Below, piece by piece: positions 26,794 through 40,280 of a stretch of DNA of 58,317 nt. The notes under the pieces are model-generated. The model did not search any database. It was not told the origin of the DNA and was given only the letters and a program-made list of their open reading frames with translations. The stretch is from contig NZ_LMUX01000008.1 in assembly GCF_009765705.1 (NCBI RefSeq), positions 84,399 to 142,715 of the forward strand. The letters are read 5' to 3'. The position numbers and the translations under genes were made by a program. This DNA comes from Burkholderia sp. L27(2015). GTDB lineage: Bacteria; Pseudomonadota; Gammaproteobacteria; Burkholderiales; Burkholderiaceae. Within the stretch, counting starts at the first letter, position 1. Each line of letters opens with the position of its first letter.

Positions 26794-27969
26794 TCAGGCG
26801 ACGTTCGCAATCGGCTCGACCCGCCGCGGCGCGTAGGTTTCCCAGCCGCTGCAACCCGGGCATTGCCAGTAAAACAGCCGAGCCCTGAAACCGCAGCTTT
26901 GGCAGGTATAGCGCGGTAGATTCTTGGTCCGTTGAAATACCAGGTTACGCATCAGTTCGAGCTCCGAGCGGAGCGGCTCTTCGGCATGCGCGATTTGAGC
27001 GTCGAACAACCGGATCATGCCCGCAGCGGTCGGCGACTTTTGCATCTGCGTACGCGCGAGCCTATGCGCGGCGTCGCTGCCGTGCAATGCCGACACATAC
27101 TTGAACGCCACATCCAGCAGATCCGTGGAAGGATATCGATCGATATAGTCTGCGAGCATTTTAGCCCCGTCAGCCTCGCGCCCGATCGCCTGGTAACTTT
27201 GCATGATGCGCTCGGCCACCAGCGGCAGATATTGCGGGTTTTGCTGCTCGACGCGTTCCCAATACGCGAGCGCCGCCGTATGGTCGCCTGCGGCCTGCTC
27301 GACTTCGCCCAGCAGGATGGTGGCACGCACATTGCCGCTATTGGCTTTGAGCGCGCGGCCGAGTTCGGTGCGAGCCTGATCGGGCTGTTTGGCCTGTAGT
27401 GCCTCTTGTGCAAGCTCGCAATAAAACTGTGCGATTTCCTTGCCGTAGGACTGCACGCCCGCATTTTGGAGGTCGGTCGCCGAGCTAATGGCCCGGCGCC
27501 AGTCTTTCTCGATCTCGAAAATTGTCAGCAAGGCGCGTTGCGCACCCACCGCGTAAAGCCCAACGCTGATTTCCTTGAACGTTTCTTCCGCACGGTCCAG
27601 CAATCCGGCCTTGAGAAAATCCTGGCCCAATTCATAGAGCGCGTGATCGCGTTCGTTGGTGGGAAGATCGGCGCGTTTGAGTAAATTCTGATGGACCCGG
27701 ATTGCGCGTTCCGTTTCACCGCGTCGGCGAAACAGATTGCCCAATGCGAAATGCAGTTCGGTCGTTTCAGGGTCGAGCTTGACCACTTCGATAAAAGCAT
27801 CAATGGCTTTATCGGGCTGCTCGTTGAGCAGGAAGTTAAGGCCGCGAAAATAGGAGCGCGGGAGATTGGCGCTTTCCGACAGCAGATTCTTCAAATCGAA
27901 GCGCGCGGCCATCCAGCCTAGGCCGAAAATAACGGGGATAAGAAGCAGCCACCAGTAATCTAGATCCAT
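26794..27969 (-). CDS. lapB: Lipopolysaccharide assembly protein LapB
   Basis: The 391-aa product has one N-terminal membrane helix (WWLLLIPVIFGLGWMAA, residues 6-22), about nine TPR units between residues 35 and 340, and a C-terminal rubredoxin-type metal site formed by CQSCGF and CPGCSGW near residues 357-374. LapB ties FtsH proteolysis of LpxC to LPS synthesis. It is in the order lapA-lapB-ugd-hldE-hldD, an envelope operon. Confidence 0.95.
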   Translation of the reverse strand: MDLDYWWLLLIPVIFGLGWMAARFDLKNLLSESANLPRSYFRGLNFLLNEQPDKAIDAFIEVVKLDPETTELHFALGNLFRRRGETERAIRVHQNLLKRADLPTNERDHALYELGQDFLKAGLLDRAEETFKEISVGLYAVGAQRALLTIFEIEKDWRRAISSATDLQNAGVQSYGKEIAQFYCELAQEALQAKQPDQARTELGRALKANSGNVRATILLGEVEQAAGDHTAALAYWERVEQQNPQYLPLVAERIMQSYQAIGREADGAKMLADYIDRYPSTDLLDVAFKYVSALHGSDAAHRLARTQMQKSPTAAGMIRLFDAQIAHAEEPLRSELELMRNLVFQRTKNLPRYTCQSCGFRARLFYWQCPGCSGWETYAPRRVEPIANVA

Positions 27970-28131
27970 GAATGCTTGAGCAGCCCGTACGCGTGCGCGA
28001 GATCCAATTCAATCGCTGGCGCACTGCCGGGCATGGCTTGGTAGAACATCGGTTAATAAGATTCAACGCAGATTCAACGCGGACTCAGCGCGGACCTCAC
28101 GCGCGAACTTCGTGCGCGAGCCCTCGGGCAC

Positions 28132-28419
28132 TCACATTAACGGCGGCTGTTGATCGGGAACCACGACCGTCGTGCGCGTCTTCTTCAATTCACGCTTCAG
28201 ACGTCCGTTTTCCATCTTGTGACGAAACAACGCGGGGGCAGCAGACAGCAATCCCGCAAGCAAACCCGCCGCGAAGAACGCGAACCCAATAAGAATCAGC
28301 GGCGCAATCCACACGTGCCCCAAAAACAGATTCAGCGTCGCATCTTGGGTGTTGTTAAGCGCTAGCACCAACAACACCAGAAGCACCAGAATTCGGATCA
28401 GCCAGACGAAAAACCTCAT
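28132..28419 (-). CDS. lapA: LapA family inner-membrane protein
   Basis: The 95-aa product begins MRFFVWLIRILVLLVLLVLA and has two membrane helices (residues 4-20 and 41-62), the NNTQDATLNLFLG segment and a basic coiled tail (HKMENGRLKRELKKTR). This is the LapA/YciS (DUF1049) pattern. An open frame reaches 28479, but the family start is 28419. It precedes lapB by 162 nt. Confidence 0.92.
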   Translation of the reverse strand: MRFFVWLIRILVLLVLLVLALNNTQDATLNLFLGHVWIAPLILIGFAFFAAGLLAGLLSAAPALFRHKMENGRLKRELKKTRTTVVVPDQQPPLM

Positions 28420-28594
28420 GCTCGAGACTCCGTAGTTGCCCATGGGGACGAATGGGGAATCGTATGCGCATGACACCAAGCGCGCCTAGAAAGGCTAAAG
28501 GGGCTTTGTGCGACGCCCTTCTACAGACCCTCTATTGTAAAGGAAAGGACTGCTATTTCCCGAGACAGCCACACGAGCGGCAGAATCCACAAAT

Positions 28595-28621
28595 AAAAAA
28601 AGCGCCCGCTGGCGCTTTTTT
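28595..28621. terminator. Terminator downstream of rpsA-ihfB
   Basis: A stem AAAAAAGCGCC... is not needed in full: the core AGCGCC / GGCGCT with a CGCT loop is flanked by six A and five T residues, so a U-tract forms on both strands. It ends transcription of ihfB before lapA. Confidence 0.9.
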
Positions 28622-28665
28622 CTTTCAACAAGATACAGCGTGACATCCTAGGACGTCAGCCCGCT

Positions 28666-28989
28666 TCACGTATCGTCGCTCACGCTATCCGGTTTCAATG
28701 GCTCGCCTGCCCGCCGATCGACGCGTTCACGCAACTCCTTACCCGGCTTGAAATGCGGCACGAATTTCTCCGGCACCAGCACTTTCTCGCCCGATTTCGG
28801 GTTGCGCCCAACACGCGAAGGACGGCGGTTCAGCCCAAAGCTGCCGAAACCGCGAATCTCGATACGATGGCCTCGGGCAAGTGCCTCGGACATCGCGTCG
28901 AGCATCGTCTTCACCGCGAAATCCGCGTCCTTGAGGACAAGTTGCGGAAATCGCGTTGCCAGATGAGCGACCAATTCGGATTTGGTCAT
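28666..28989 (-). CDS. ihfB: Integration host factor beta subunit
   Basis: The 107-aa HU/IHF-family protein begins [20 protein letters not shown] and carries the DNA-bending arm [13 protein letters not shown] with the intercalating proline near residue 64. With IhfA it bends DNA at specific sites. It lies 24 nt after rpsA, the standard arrangement, and is followed by a terminator. The last 13 residues extend slightly past the E. coli protein. Confidence 0.96.
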   Translation of the reverse strand: MTKSELVAHLATRFPQLVLKDADFAVKTMLDAMSEALARGHRIEIRGFGSFGLNRRPSRVGRNPKSGEKVLVPEKFVPHFKPGKELRERVDRRAGEPLKPDSVSDDT

Positions 28990-29013
28990 AGATCGCGCGC
29001 CAGCGAGCCGGTC

Positions 29014-30723
29014 TTACTGGCTCTGCCCGTCCAACTTGGCCTTCAACAGCGCGCCAAGATTGGTCGTACCGCTGGCTGCCGAGCTGTCCGATTGCAGTTT
29101 CTGCATCGCCGACTGCGTCTCTACCGCATCTTTTGCCTTGATCGACAGGTTGATACCGCGCGATTTGCGATCGATGTTGATGATCACAGCATTCACGGTT
29201 TCGCCTTCTTTCAGGACGTTGCGAGCATCTTCGACGCGGTCGTTGTTGATTTCCGACGCGCGCAGATAACCTTCCACTTCGCCCGACAGAACAATCACAG
29301 CGCCCTTCGCATCTACCGTCTTGACGGTGCCGGTCACATGCGCGCCCTTGTCGTTCATTGCAACGTAGTTGCTGAACGGATCGCCATCGAGCTGCTTGAT
29401 ACCGAGCGAAATACGCTCTTTCTCGACGTCGATGCCAAGCACGATGGCTTCGACTTCGTCGCCCTTCTTGTATTTGCGAACCGCTTCTTCGCCGGTTTCC
29501 GTCCACGACAAGTCGGACAGGTGAACCAGGCCGTCGATGCCGCCCGGCAGGCCGATGAACACGCCGAAATCGGTGATCGACTTGATCCCGCCCGACAGCT
29601 TATCGCCCTTCTTGTAGTTGCGGCTGAAGTCGTCCCATGGGTTCGGCTTGCACTGCTTCATGCCCAGGCTGATACGACGACGGTCTTCGTCGATTTCCAG
29701 AACCATGACTTCGACTTCGTCGCCGAGCTGAACCACTTTGCTCGGGGCAACGTTCTTGTTGGTCCAGTCCATTTCAGACACGTGCACGAGACCTTCGATG
29801 CCCGATTCGACTTCAACGAATGCGCCGTAGTCCGTGATATTGGTGATCTTGCCGAACAGGCGCGTGCCCGACGGGTAACGGCGCGAAATGCCTTCCCACG
29901 GATCGTCGCCCAGCTGCTTGATACCCAGCGAGACGCGGTTCTTTTCCTGGTCGAACTTGAGGATCTTCGCGGTAACTTCCTGGCCCACCGTGAGCACTTC
30001 GCTCGGGTGACGCACACGACGCCATGCGATGTCGGTGATGTGCAGCAAGCCGTCGATGCCGCCGAGGTCAACGAATGCGCCGTAGTCGGTGATGTTCTTG
30101 ACCACGCCTTCAACGATTGCGCCTTCCTTCAGCGTTTCGAGCAACTTGGCGCGCTCTTCACCCTGAGTCGCTTCAATCACGGCACGACGCGACAGCACAA
30201 CGTTGTTGCGCTTGCGGTCGAGCTTGATGACGCGGAATTCGAGGGTTTTGCCTTCGTACGGGGTGGTGTCCTTAACCGGACGCGTATCGACCAGCGAACC
30301 GGGCAAGAATGCACGGATGCCGTTGACCATGACGGTCATGCCGCCCTTAACCTTACCCGTGATCGTGCCGGTAACGAGTTCGTTGTTATCGAGCGCTTTT
30401 TCCAGCGACAGCCACGAAGCGAGACGCTTCGCTTTGTCACGCGACAAAATCGTGTCGCCATAGCCGTTTTCCAGCGCATCGATGGCAACCGACACGAAGT
30501 CGCCAGCTTGCACCTCAACTTCACCCGCGTCGTTCAGGAATTCTTCGAGCGGAATATAAGCTTCGGATTTCAGTCCCGCATTCACGACCACGAAATTGTG
30601 GTCGACACGCACGACTTCGGCGGAAATAACTTCGCCTGCGCGCATGTCTTGGCGGGACAACGACTCTTCGAAAAGAGCCGCAAAAGATTCGGTATTCGGA
30701 GTAGAGGTTTGAAGGTCGGACAT
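29014..30723 (-). CDS. rpsA: 30S ribosomal protein S1
   Basis: The 569-aa product consists of six S1 RNA-binding repeats after the head [20 protein letters not shown]. Repeats are easy to see by their recurring [39 protein letters not shown] and [20 protein letters not shown] cores. S1 helps the ribosome bind mRNA. The frame runs 66 nt further upstream, but the ATG at 30723 gives the family start. The 149-nt gap to cmk is free of genes. Confidence 0.97.
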   Translation of the reverse strand: MSDLQTSTPNTESFAALFEESLSRQDMRAGEVISAEVVRVDHNFVVVNAGLKSEAYIPLEEFLNDAGEVEVQAGDFVSVAIDALENGYGDTILSRDKAKRLASWLSLEKALDNNELVTGTITGKVKGGMTVMVNGIRAFLPGSLVDTRPVKDTTPYEGKTLEFRVIKLDRKRNNVVLSRRAVIEATQGEERAKLLETLKEGAIVEGVVKNITDYGAFVDLGGIDGLLHITDIAWRRVRHPSEVLTVGQEVTAKILKFDQEKNRVSLGIKQLGDDPWEGISRRYPSGTRLFGKITNITDYGAFVEVESGIEGLVHVSEMDWTNKNVAPSKVVQLGDEVEVMVLEIDEDRRRISLGMKQCKPNPWDDFSRNYKKGDKLSGGIKSITDFGVFIGLPGGIDGLVHLSDLSWTETGEEAVRKYKKGDEVEAIVLGIDVEKERISLGIKQLDGDPFSNYVAMNDKGAHVTGTVKTVDAKGAVIVLSGEVEGYLRASEINNDRVEDARNVLKEGETVNAVIINIDRKSRGINLSIKAKDAVETQSAMQKLQSDSSAASGTTNLGALLKAKLDGQSQ

Positions 30724-30872
30724 AAAGATCGAAAGTTGTACGTCAGGAGCGCCTGCTAATGGCTGGAAGGCCGTAACACTCACTGTCATACGGGGTTAAG
30801 GGTTAAAAACACATTCCGCACGCACGACCAGGCGGAACACTACGGGTACGGCAACAGGTACTGACTGCTTAT

Positions 30873-31586
30873 TTACGGCTTATGGTGTATCCCATGCCCA
30901 CGGGTCAACGCTTCAAACCAGCCGATCACGGTAATGACGGCTTCATCGACTGACAGCGCCGATGTATCGAGCGTAATGGCGTCGTGCGCGGGCTTCAAGG
31001 GAGCGGTTGTGCGGCTGCTGTCGCGCGCATCGCGTTCCCGCAAATCCTTGAGCAGGTTTTCAATATTAGCAGAAAAACCTTTTCCGATCAATTGCTTATA
31101 CCGCCTCTCGGCACGTGCCTCGGGGCTCGCGGTCAGAAATACCTTGAGTGTCGCGTCGGGGAAGATCACCGTGCCCATGTCCCGCCCGTCGGCCACCAGC
31201 CCGGGTTCGGCACGAAAAGCCCTTTGCCGGGCCACCAGTGCGGCTCGCACCGGGCCGTGCACCGCCAGCGCCGAAGCGCGGTTGCCGATGGCCTCGGCAC
31301 GGATTTCGTGCGCAACGTCGTGGCCCTCGAGCAACACCGCATCGCCCCGGAACGCGATTTGCAGATTCCCGGCCACCTCGGCTAGCGCATCGATTTGCTC
31401 AATGGCGATGTGATGCCGCGTGCTCGCTAACGCGGTCAGTCGGTAAAGCGCACCGCTGTCCAGGTAGTGGAACCCTAATTCATCGGCGACTCGCTGGGCC
31501 ACCGTGCCTTTTCCCGACGCGCTAGGACCGTCGATGGTGACGACTGGCGCGGGGGTGGTGGCTGAGTAGTGAGTGACCACGCTCAT
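30873..31586 (-). CDS. cmk: Cytidylate kinase
   Basis: The 237-aa product has the P-loop [18 protein letters not shown] near residue 17 and the CMP-binding segment [13 protein letters not shown] near 41, then [20 protein letters not shown] near 135. It phosphorylates CMP and dCMP. The ATG overlaps the aroA stop codon (ATGA). A longer reading in the same frame runs back into aroA, but it is only the out-of-frame translation of aroA. Confidence 0.96.
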   Translation of the reverse strand: MSVVTHYSATTPAPVVTIDGPSASGKGTVAQRVADELGFHYLDSGALYRLTALASTRHHIAIEQIDALAEVAGNLQIAFRGDAVLLEGHDVAHEIRAEAIGNRASALAVHGPVRAALVARQRAFRAEPGLVADGRDMGTVIFPDATLKVFLTASPEARAERRYKQLIGKGFSANIENLLKDLRERDARDSSRTTAPLKPAHDAITLDTSALSVDEAVITVIGWFEALTRGHGIHHKP

Positions 31587-32908
31587 AGCGAACCCTGAGC
31601 TGAGCCGGCGATCGTCAAAAAGCGCTCGAAATAGTCTGGAAACGTCTTGGCGACGCAGCTCGGGTCGTTGATCGTGATCGACACGCCGCCCAAGCTGGCG
31701 AGCGAGAAGCACATCGCCATGCGGTGGTCGTCGTAAGTATCGATGGCGGCGCCGCCCAGCAACACGGCGGGAGGCGTGACCCGCAGATAGTCGGCGCCCT
31801 CCTCGATGTGCGCGCCGAGCTTGCGCAATTCGGTGGCCATCGCGGCGATCCGGTCGGTTTCCTTGACTCGCCAGCTGGCGATGTTGCGCAACGTCGTGGT
31901 GCCGTCGGCGAACAGGCCGGCAATCGCCAAGGTCATCGCGGCATCCGGAATCAGATTGCAATCGAGATCGAGCGCGGTCAATCGGCCGGTTTCGCGATCG
32001 ACACCACGCACTTCGATCCAGTTCTCGCCCATCATCACGTTGGCGCCCATTTGGTTCAGCGCCTCGGCAAACTTCACGTCACCCTGGATGCTGCTGCGCC
32101 CCACCCCTTCGACCCGCACCGGGCCGCCGCCGATAGCGCCGGCGGCGAGAAAATATGACGCAGAAGAAGCGTCACCTTCGATCGAAAAACGGCCCGGCGT
32201 ATGGTAATGGGCGCCCGCGGGCACCTGGAAACGGGCCCAGCCGTCACGTTTCACCTCGACCCCGAACCGCTCCATCAAGCGGATCGTGATTTCGACGTAA
32301 GGCTTGGAGATCAATTCGCCTTCGATCTCGATCGTCGCACCGTTCGCGGCAACCAGCGGCAGCGCCATCAAAAGCGCCGTCAAAAACTGACTGGATACGT
32401 CGCCACGTACACGTAGCGGGCGTTCGACGGCGAGTTGCGCCGGATGAATGGCCAGCGGCGGAAAGCCCGTCTGGCCTAAATAGTCGATATGGGCGCCCAC
32501 TTGGCGAAGGCCGTGGACCAGATCGCCAATCGGCCGTTCATGCATGCGCGACACGCCGGACACCCTGTATTCGCCGCCGCTCATCGCCAATGCGGCCGTG
32601 AGCGGGCGCACGGCTGTGCCAGCATTACCCAGGAACAGATCGGCCGCTTTGACCGGAAACACGCCGCCCACGCCGCTGACGCGGTATTGCTCGCCGTCCT
32701 GTACCCGGTCCCGCACCCAGTTCACGCCCAACGCCTTCAACGCATCGAGCATGACGCGCGTGTCGTCCGACTCCAGAAGGTTATCGATTACCGTCGTACC
32801 GTCCGCCAGGGCGGCCAGCAAAAGCACGCGGTTGGAAATGCTTTTCGAGCCGGGCAGACGAACCACGCCAGCGGCACGATCGAACGGTCCTAAATCCAGT
32901 GTTTTCAT
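31583..32908 (-). CDS. aroA: 3-phosphoshikimate 1-carboxyvinyltransferase (EPSP synthase)
   Basis: The 441-aa enzyme makes EPSP from shikimate-3-phosphate and PEP. The N-terminal [19 protein letters not shown] binds S3P, and [20 protein letters not shown] near residue 92 is the class I PEP/glyphosate loop. The [12 protein letters not shown] motif lies near residue 397. It sits between tyrA and cmk in the aromatic amino acid supra-operon. Confidence 0.97.
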   Translation of the reverse strand: MKTLDLGPFDRAAGVVRLPGSKSISNRVLLLAALADGTTVIDNLLESDDTRVMLDALKALGVNWVRDRVQDGEQYRVSGVGGVFPVKAADLFLGNAGTAVRPLTAALAMSGGEYRVSGVSRMHERPIGDLVHGLRQVGAHIDYLGQTGFPPLAIHPAQLAVERPLRVRGDVSSQFLTALLMALPLVAANGATIEIEGELISKPYVEITIRLMERFGVEVKRDGWARFQVPAGAHYHTPGRFSIEGDASSASYFLAAGAIGGGPVRVEGVGRSSIQGDVKFAEALNQMGANVMMGENWIEVRGVDRETGRLTALDLDCNLIPDAAMTLAIAGLFADGTTTLRNIASWRVKETDRIAAMATELRKLGAHIEEGADYLRVTPPAVLLGGAAIDTYDDHRMAMCFSLASLGGVSITINDPSCVAKTFPDYFERFLTIAGSAQGSL

Positions 32909-32922
32909 TGAGCTATCGATCG

Positions 32923-33966
32923 TTATTCTGAAAATTTGTCGCCGGTGTCGGAACGTGGCTTGGTAACGCCAGCCGCGGATAAAGGCTCAGTAGAGACCGC
33001 GCTTGAACCGGATGCGAAACCTGCACCTGAATCCGCGCTTGAACTCGCTATACCGCCCGCAGCGGCGCCGGAAGCGGCCTGGCGCTCGCCCCAGGAGGAA
33101 CGTGCGGCGCTGGCGCGCGCGAACAACGCGTTCATTGCGCCCTCGTCCCCTGCTGCAATCAAGCCCCGCAGTTCATCGAGCACCGTGCGGTAGCCGTCGA
33201 TTTCCTCAAGCAGTGCAACGCGGTTCGCCAACGAGATATCCCGCCACATTTCAGGGCTGGCCGCGGCAATCCGGGTGAAATCGCGAAATCCGCTGCCCGC
33301 ATAATTCAACCTATGCGCGGAGTCGGCACTACGCAAGATATGTTCGAGAAAACTGAACGCCAGCATATGAGGCAGATGGCTGACCGTAGCAAAAACCGCG
33401 TCATGCTCAGCCGCGCCCATCTGTGCAACGTTTGCGCCGGCAGCCGTCCACATGGCGGCAACACTCGCGATGGAGGCTGCAGCGTTCTCGGGCAACGGGC
33501 ACAACACGACATTGCGCCCAACGTATAAATCGGCGAGCGCGGCGTCCACACCGCTCGCCTCGCGGCCCGCGATAGGATGAGCCGGCACGAATTGGCCGAC
33601 CTTGGCCCCGAGAGCCAGACGCGCAGCGGCGACGGCGTCCGATTTGGTGCTGCCGACATCGGTCACGATGGTGTGCGGCGCCAGCCACGGCGCCAGACCC
33701 TGCAGCAGTGGCAACGTCTGTGCGACCGGGGCCGCACAAATGATGCAGTCTGCGCCCGTGGCTGCGGCCCTGAACACGTCAGGATCATTCAGCGCCAGGG
33801 CCTCGTCGATCACACCCAACTCCCGCGCTCGGGCAAGCGACGTCGCCGTGCGTCCGACCCCGACCACCGTGCCCGTCCACCCCGCGCGCCGCAAAGCCAG
33901 CGCCAGCGAGCCGCCGATCAGGCCGACCCCGAAAATGACTATTTTGTTGAAAGAGATAGTCTGCAC
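32923..33966 (-). CDS. tyrA: Prephenate dehydrogenase
   Basis: The 347-aa product has the NAD motif [19 protein letters not shown] near residue 13, the [15 protein letters not shown] segment near 96 and [16 protein letters not shown] near 129. It converts prephenate to 4-hydroxyphenylpyruvate. The last 50 residues after [13 protein letters not shown] are a Ser/Ala/Gly low-complexity tail not needed for the fold. It starts 9 nt after pheA. Confidence 0.95.
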   Translation of the reverse strand: MQTISFNKIVIFGVGLIGGSLALALRRAGWTGTVVGVGRTATSLARARELGVIDEALALNDPDVFRAAATGADCIICAAPVAQTLPLLQGLAPWLAPHTIVTDVGSTKSDAVAAARLALGAKVGQFVPAHPIAGREASGVDAALADLYVGRNVVLCPLPENAAASIASVAAMWTAAGANVAQMGAAEHDAVFATVSHLPHMLAFSFLEHILRSADSAHRLNYAGSGFRDFTRIAAASPEMWRDISLANRVALLEEIDGYRTVLDELRGLIAAGDEGAMNALFARASAARSSWGERQAASGAAAGGIASSSADSGAGFASGSSAVSTEPLSAAGVTKPRSDTGDKFSE

Positions 33967-33975
33967 AGTCGGGCC

Positions 33976-35094
33976 TTATTCAGCCCGGGGGTACGAACCC
34001 AGGATCTTGATAAAGGCGGCGGTGTGTTCGAGTTCAGCCAATGCAGCGACCAGCGGCGAATTGTCCCGGTGCCCTTCGAGGTCGATGTAAAAATAATAGT
34101 CCCACGTGCCGCTGCGGGCGGGACGCGACTCAAAGCGCGTCATCGACACGCCATGTCGGGCCAATGGCTCGAGCATGCGGAACAACGCACCCGGCTCGTT
34201 CTTGACCGACAAGATCAGCGAAGTCTGATCCCGCCCGCTGGGTGCTGTAGGCACGCCGCCAATCACCACAAAACGGGTGCGATTGTGCGGGTCGTCCTGG
34301 ACCATGGGATAGGCAATCTGCAAACCATAACGAGACGCAGCATGTTCACCCGCCAACGCGGCGATCGTCGCATCGCCCGCAGCGAGCCGTGCCGCCTCCG
34401 CGTTGCTCGAAACCGCGCGGCGTTCGAGTTGCGGCGCGTGCGTCGTCAGCCAGCCCTGGCACTGCGCGAGTGCTTGCGCGTGCGCGCAGACCGTGGTGAC
34501 GCCATCGAGCGTGCCGTTCAAGGTCATCAGGTTGTGTTGGATCGGCAGCGCCACCTCGCCCGAAATCGTCAGTGGCGATTGCAGCAGCAAGTCCAAGGTG
34601 CGCGAGACCGCGCCTTCGGTGGAGTTTTCTACTGGCACCACACCAAAATCTGCGGCTCCTGCATCGACCGCACGGAATACTTCGTCAATCGACGGACAAG
34701 GCACACCTTGGGTGGAATGGCCAAAATGCGCACGCATCGCAAGTTCGCTGTACGTGCCCTCCGGCCCCAGGAATGCCGCGCTGAGGTTTTTCTCGAGCGA
34801 GCGGCTGGCCGCCATGATTTCGCGCCAGATCATTGCGATATGGTCGTCGCGTAATGGTCCGCGGCTCGCGTTCTGCAGGCCGGCAATCACCTGCAGTTCG
34901 CGTTCCGGGCGAAAAACCGGCGCGTTCAGATGTTTTTTGACTTCGCCCACTTCCAGCGCCACTGCGGCGCGCTGGTTCAGCAAAGCAAGCAACTGCGCGT
35001 CCAGCGCATCAATGCGCGCGCGCAAAGGCAGCAACTTCTGGTTGAGCTCGGCATCCGCCGCAGCGGACAGCTCGGATTTAGGTTCTTGGTTCAT
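33976..35094 (-). CDS. pheA: Chorismate mutase/prephenate dehydratase (P-protein)
   Basis: The 372-aa bifunctional enzyme has an AroQ-type chorismate mutase domain (LLPLRARIDALDAQLLALLN, residues 16-100), a prephenate dehydratase domain (FLGPEGTYSELAMRAHFG near residue 108) and a C-terminal ACT domain with the phenylalanine-binding ESRP in TRFESRPARSGTWDYYFY near 323. It leads to phenylpyruvate. Feedback inhibition by phenylalanine is expected from the ACT domain. Confidence 0.96.
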   Translation of the reverse strand: MNQEPKSELSAAADAELNQKLLPLRARIDALDAQLLALLNQRAAVALEVGEVKKHLNAPVFRPERELQVIAGLQNASRGPLRDDHIAMIWREIMAASRSLEKNLSAAFLGPEGTYSELAMRAHFGHSTQGVPCPSIDEVFRAVDAGAADFGVVPVENSTEGAVSRTLDLLLQSPLTISGEVALPIQHNLMTLNGTLDGVTTVCAHAQALAQCQGWLTTHAPQLERRAVSSNAEAARLAAGDATIAALAGEHAASRYGLQIAYPMVQDDPHNRTRFVVIGGVPTAPSGRDQTSLILSVKNEPGALFRMLEPLARHGVSMTRFESRPARSGTWDYYFYIDLEGHRDNSPLVAALAELEHTAAFIKILGSYPRAE

Positions 35095-35126
35095 GCAGTC
35101 GTCAAAAAAAGGATGGCGGGGCCACG

Positions 35127-36203
35127 TTACGCGTGGCGTTGCTCGAATTCCTTCATGTAATCGACCAGCGCTTTAACGCCTTCGATGGGCACCGCGTTAT
35201 AGATCGATGCCCGCATGCCGCCGACGGACTTATGGCCCTTCAGCTGCAACAACCCGTGCGCTTGCGCGCCGGTAAGAAACTCGGTATTCCGGCTTTCGTC
35301 AGCCAGATAAAACGGTACATTCATGCGTGAGCGGAACGGCCGCGCCACGCGATTGATATAAAAATCGCTCGCGTCGATCGCGTCATACAACAAGGTCGCT
35401 TTTGCGACGTTGATGCGCTCCATTTCCGCCAAACCGCCCAATTGCTTGAGCCATTTGAATACTAGGCCAGCAATATAAATTGGAAATGTCGGTGCGGTGT
35501 TGTACAGGGAATTATTCTGGGCTACGGTGCGCCACTCGAACGCGCTGGGGCAAATCGGCAGCGCGCGATCGAGCATATCGTCACGCACGATCACGACGGT
35601 CAAGCCGGCGATCCCCGCGTTTTTCTGCGCGCCGCCATAGAGCGCGCCAAATTGCGTCACGTCCATCGGACGCGACAGCAGGTGCGAAGACACATCCGAG
35701 ACCAGCGGAATCGCGCCAAAGTCCGGAATCTCGAACATCTCGACACCGCTCACGGTCTCGTTGGAACAGATGTGGACGTAGGCCGGGTCGGTGGACAATC
35801 GCCACTGATCGAACGCCGGGACATGCGTGTAGTTGCCTTCGGTCGACGCGGCGATGTTCACGCGTGTGTAGCGAGCGGCCTCTTTGGCCGACTTCTCCGA
35901 CCACGAGCCCGTGACAACATAATCGGCAGTGTCGTGCTTGCCGAGCAGATTCATCGGCACCAGCGCGTTTTCGGCCAGCGCGCCGCCTTGCATGAATAAA
36001 ATACGATAGTTAGCCGGAACCTGCAGCAGTTCGCGCAGATCGGCCAGCGCCGTCTCGTGAATCTCGGTGAACTCACGACCGCGATGGCTCATTTCCATCA
36101 CGCTCATCCCACAGCCGCGCCAATCGAGCATTTCTTCGGCAGCCTGCTGCAATACTTCCACCGGCACGGCAGCCGGACCAGGTGAAAAATTGAACGCGCG
36201 CAT
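35127..36203 (-). CDS. serC: Phosphoserine aminotransferase
   Basis: The 358-aa PLP enzyme begins [20 protein letters not shown]. The PLP lysine lies in [18 protein letters not shown] near residue 195, and [18 protein letters not shown] lies near the end. It makes phosphoserine and also serves pyridoxine synthesis. It precedes pheA by 32 nt; a terminator separates it from the DUF2059 gene upstream. Confidence 0.97.
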   Translation of the reverse strand: MRAFNFSPGPAAVPVEVLQQAAEEMLDWRGCGMSVMEMSHRGREFTEIHETALADLRELLQVPANYRILFMQGGALAENALVPMNLLGKHDTADYVVTGSWSEKSAKEAARYTRVNIAASTEGNYTHVPAFDQWRLSTDPAYVHICSNETVSGVEMFEIPDFGAIPLVSDVSSHLLSRPMDVTQFGALYGGAQKNAGIAGLTVVIVRDDMLDRALPICPSAFEWRTVAQNNSLYNTAPTFPIYIAGLVFKWLKQLGGLAEMERINVAKATLLYDAIDASDFYINRVARPFRSRMNVPFYLADESRNTEFLTGAQAHGLLQLKGHKSVGGMRASIYNAVPIEGVKALVDYMKEFEQRHA

Positions 36204-36236
36204 GGGTTCTCCGCGTAAAGTCTTTTGAAAAAAACG

Positions 36237-36267
36237 AAACGCCGGCTGGTTGCGCCGGCGTTTTTTT
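36237..36267 (-). terminator. Terminator between the DUF2059 gene and serC
   Basis: A perfect 10-bp stem (AAACGCCGGC / GCCGGCGTTT) with a 7-nt loop. On the minus strand the arm is followed by CG and then eight T residues. A T-run on the other side would allow the reverse direction too. Confidence 0.82.
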
Positions 36268-36394
36268 ATAATCGTGGCGAACTGCGTGCCGCCAAAGCAG
36301 CTCAGCCGCGATGCAGCTCACCGATTATTGCATCTGCTGAACTGCTGTGCTTGATACGGTACCCGCCGAACCGCGACGAGTACCCAAGCGCCAA

Positions 36395-36988
36395 TTACTT
36401 GGCCGGCTTGACGTCAGCCACTTCCTTGTCAGCTTCTGCACGCGTCGATTGAATCGATTGCGGCATGTAACGTTGCATCAAACCGTTCACGATATCGCGG
36501 CCAACCTGGTCTTGAACCTGGATGAACTTGCGGCCGGTCGTGCTGCGATAGAACGCCGTCAGATCCTTGATTTCAGCCGTGGTGTAGTACTTGCCGTAGG
36601 CGTCGTACTGAGCCTGAATCGCGTCCTTGTGGAATTGATCCGATTGGAACACGGTACCCGCATCGTTCACCAGCTTGGGCACGGTGTTCTTCTGCAGCGC
36701 CGGCACCGAAGCTTGCTTCTGCTTGTCGGTGAGCGTCTTGTTTTCGGTCAATGCATCCGACAGGATCGCCGGCACCAATTGCTTGGCTTGCACTTGTGCG
36801 CTATTAGCAATGGCGCCCACCAGCTTGTCCGCGTCGATCGAGGTCAGCAGATCCTTGATGGCGGCTTGCTTGTCCGAATCCATCGGGCCGGCGGCAACCG
36901 GAGCCGACTGATCGGTCAGAGCTTGTGCCATAGCCAGGGTCGGTACGAACAGCGCCAGCATCATCCATTGTTTAAATCGTGTTTGCAT
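36395..36988 (-). CDS. DUF2059 domain-containing secreted protein
   Basis: The 197-aa product begins MQTRFKQWMMLALFVPTLAMAQA, a signal peptide with a likely cleavage site after MAQA. The DUF2059 core (FHKDAIQAQYDAYGKYYTTA, then IKDLTAFYRSTTGRKFIQVQ) lies at residues about 105-160. The family is a periplasmic protein of unknown role, usually found beside gyrA in this group. A longer frame starts at 37021, but the ATG at 36988 gives the signal peptide. Confidence 0.9.
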   Translation of the reverse strand: MQTRFKQWMMLALFVPTLAMAQALTDQSAPVAAGPMDSDKQAAIKDLLTSIDADKLVGAIANSAQVQAKQLVPAILSDALTENKTLTDKQKQASVPALQKNTVPKLVNDAGTVFQSDQFHKDAIQAQYDAYGKYYTTAEIKDLTAFYRSTTGRKFIQVQDQVGRDIVNGLMQRYMPQSIQSTRAEADKEVADVKPAK

Positions 36989-37164
36989 CTTCGCTCCAAG
37001 AGAAATCAGTTCAACATCCACCGCAAATTCACGCTGTGCGGTTGCGTGCGGCGACCATTTTAAGGGATATGTTTCGTTTCGGATGCATCGCCGACGTCCA
37101 AGCTCATTTAAGTGCTCGAGCGCCGGTTACCGATGCTTACCGCCTAATCTGCTATCCGTCTGTG

Positions 37165-39858
<2,694 letters not shown>

Positions 39859-40280
39859 TATCCGTATCTATGAACGGGCTGGCACGATAGGCCAACCACA
39901 GGCGAGCATCTCTGCGATTTTAACACGCGGCCCACTTTCGCCCTGAGCTTACTGATGGGTAACTTTTCTCATGGCTCAAGAACGCCTTGAATTGGACATA
40001 CATCCCGTGTACATTGGCGCTCGGCAAGCATTGGGAGTCCATGGCGCGCTATTGTTGCAGTAGCGCCACAGTTGACTTGTGCTCTTGATGATTGAGGGAG
40101 AAATTTATCGTCCGAATTAAGCTCTATGGCAAAATGCGCTGCAGAAGTTCGACTTCTTTCGAAGTGTAGTCAGCGCTTAATCGCCGTGGCGGCAATGTTA
40201 CACTTCGAGCGACGTAAAACTTGGGTTCGTCAATAAGGTTCGCAGTAATTCTGCGGTATTCTCAATTCGAGAGGAGAAAT
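39859..40280. promoter_or_regulatory. Divergent intergenic region between gyrA and ompA
   Basis: No gene is seen in these 422 nt, which should hold both promoters. For ompA a possible extended -10 is TGTTACACT (40196-40204), but the -35 is poor. A small hairpin CGCAG-TAATT-CTGCG (40241-40255) lies in the likely leader, just before the ribosome binding site GAGGAG. For gyrA, TAAAAT on the minus strand near 39917-39922 is the best -10 candidate. Confidence 0.4.

Noticed and set aside
28753-30759. A 668-codon open frame on the plus strand
   Set aside because: It lies entirely opposite rpsA and ihfB, has no family pattern and follows from codon bias in the true genes.
31587-31961. N-terminal extension of cytidylate kinase
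   Set aside because: The extension is aroA read in another frame; the ATG overlapping the aroA stop gives the normal length.
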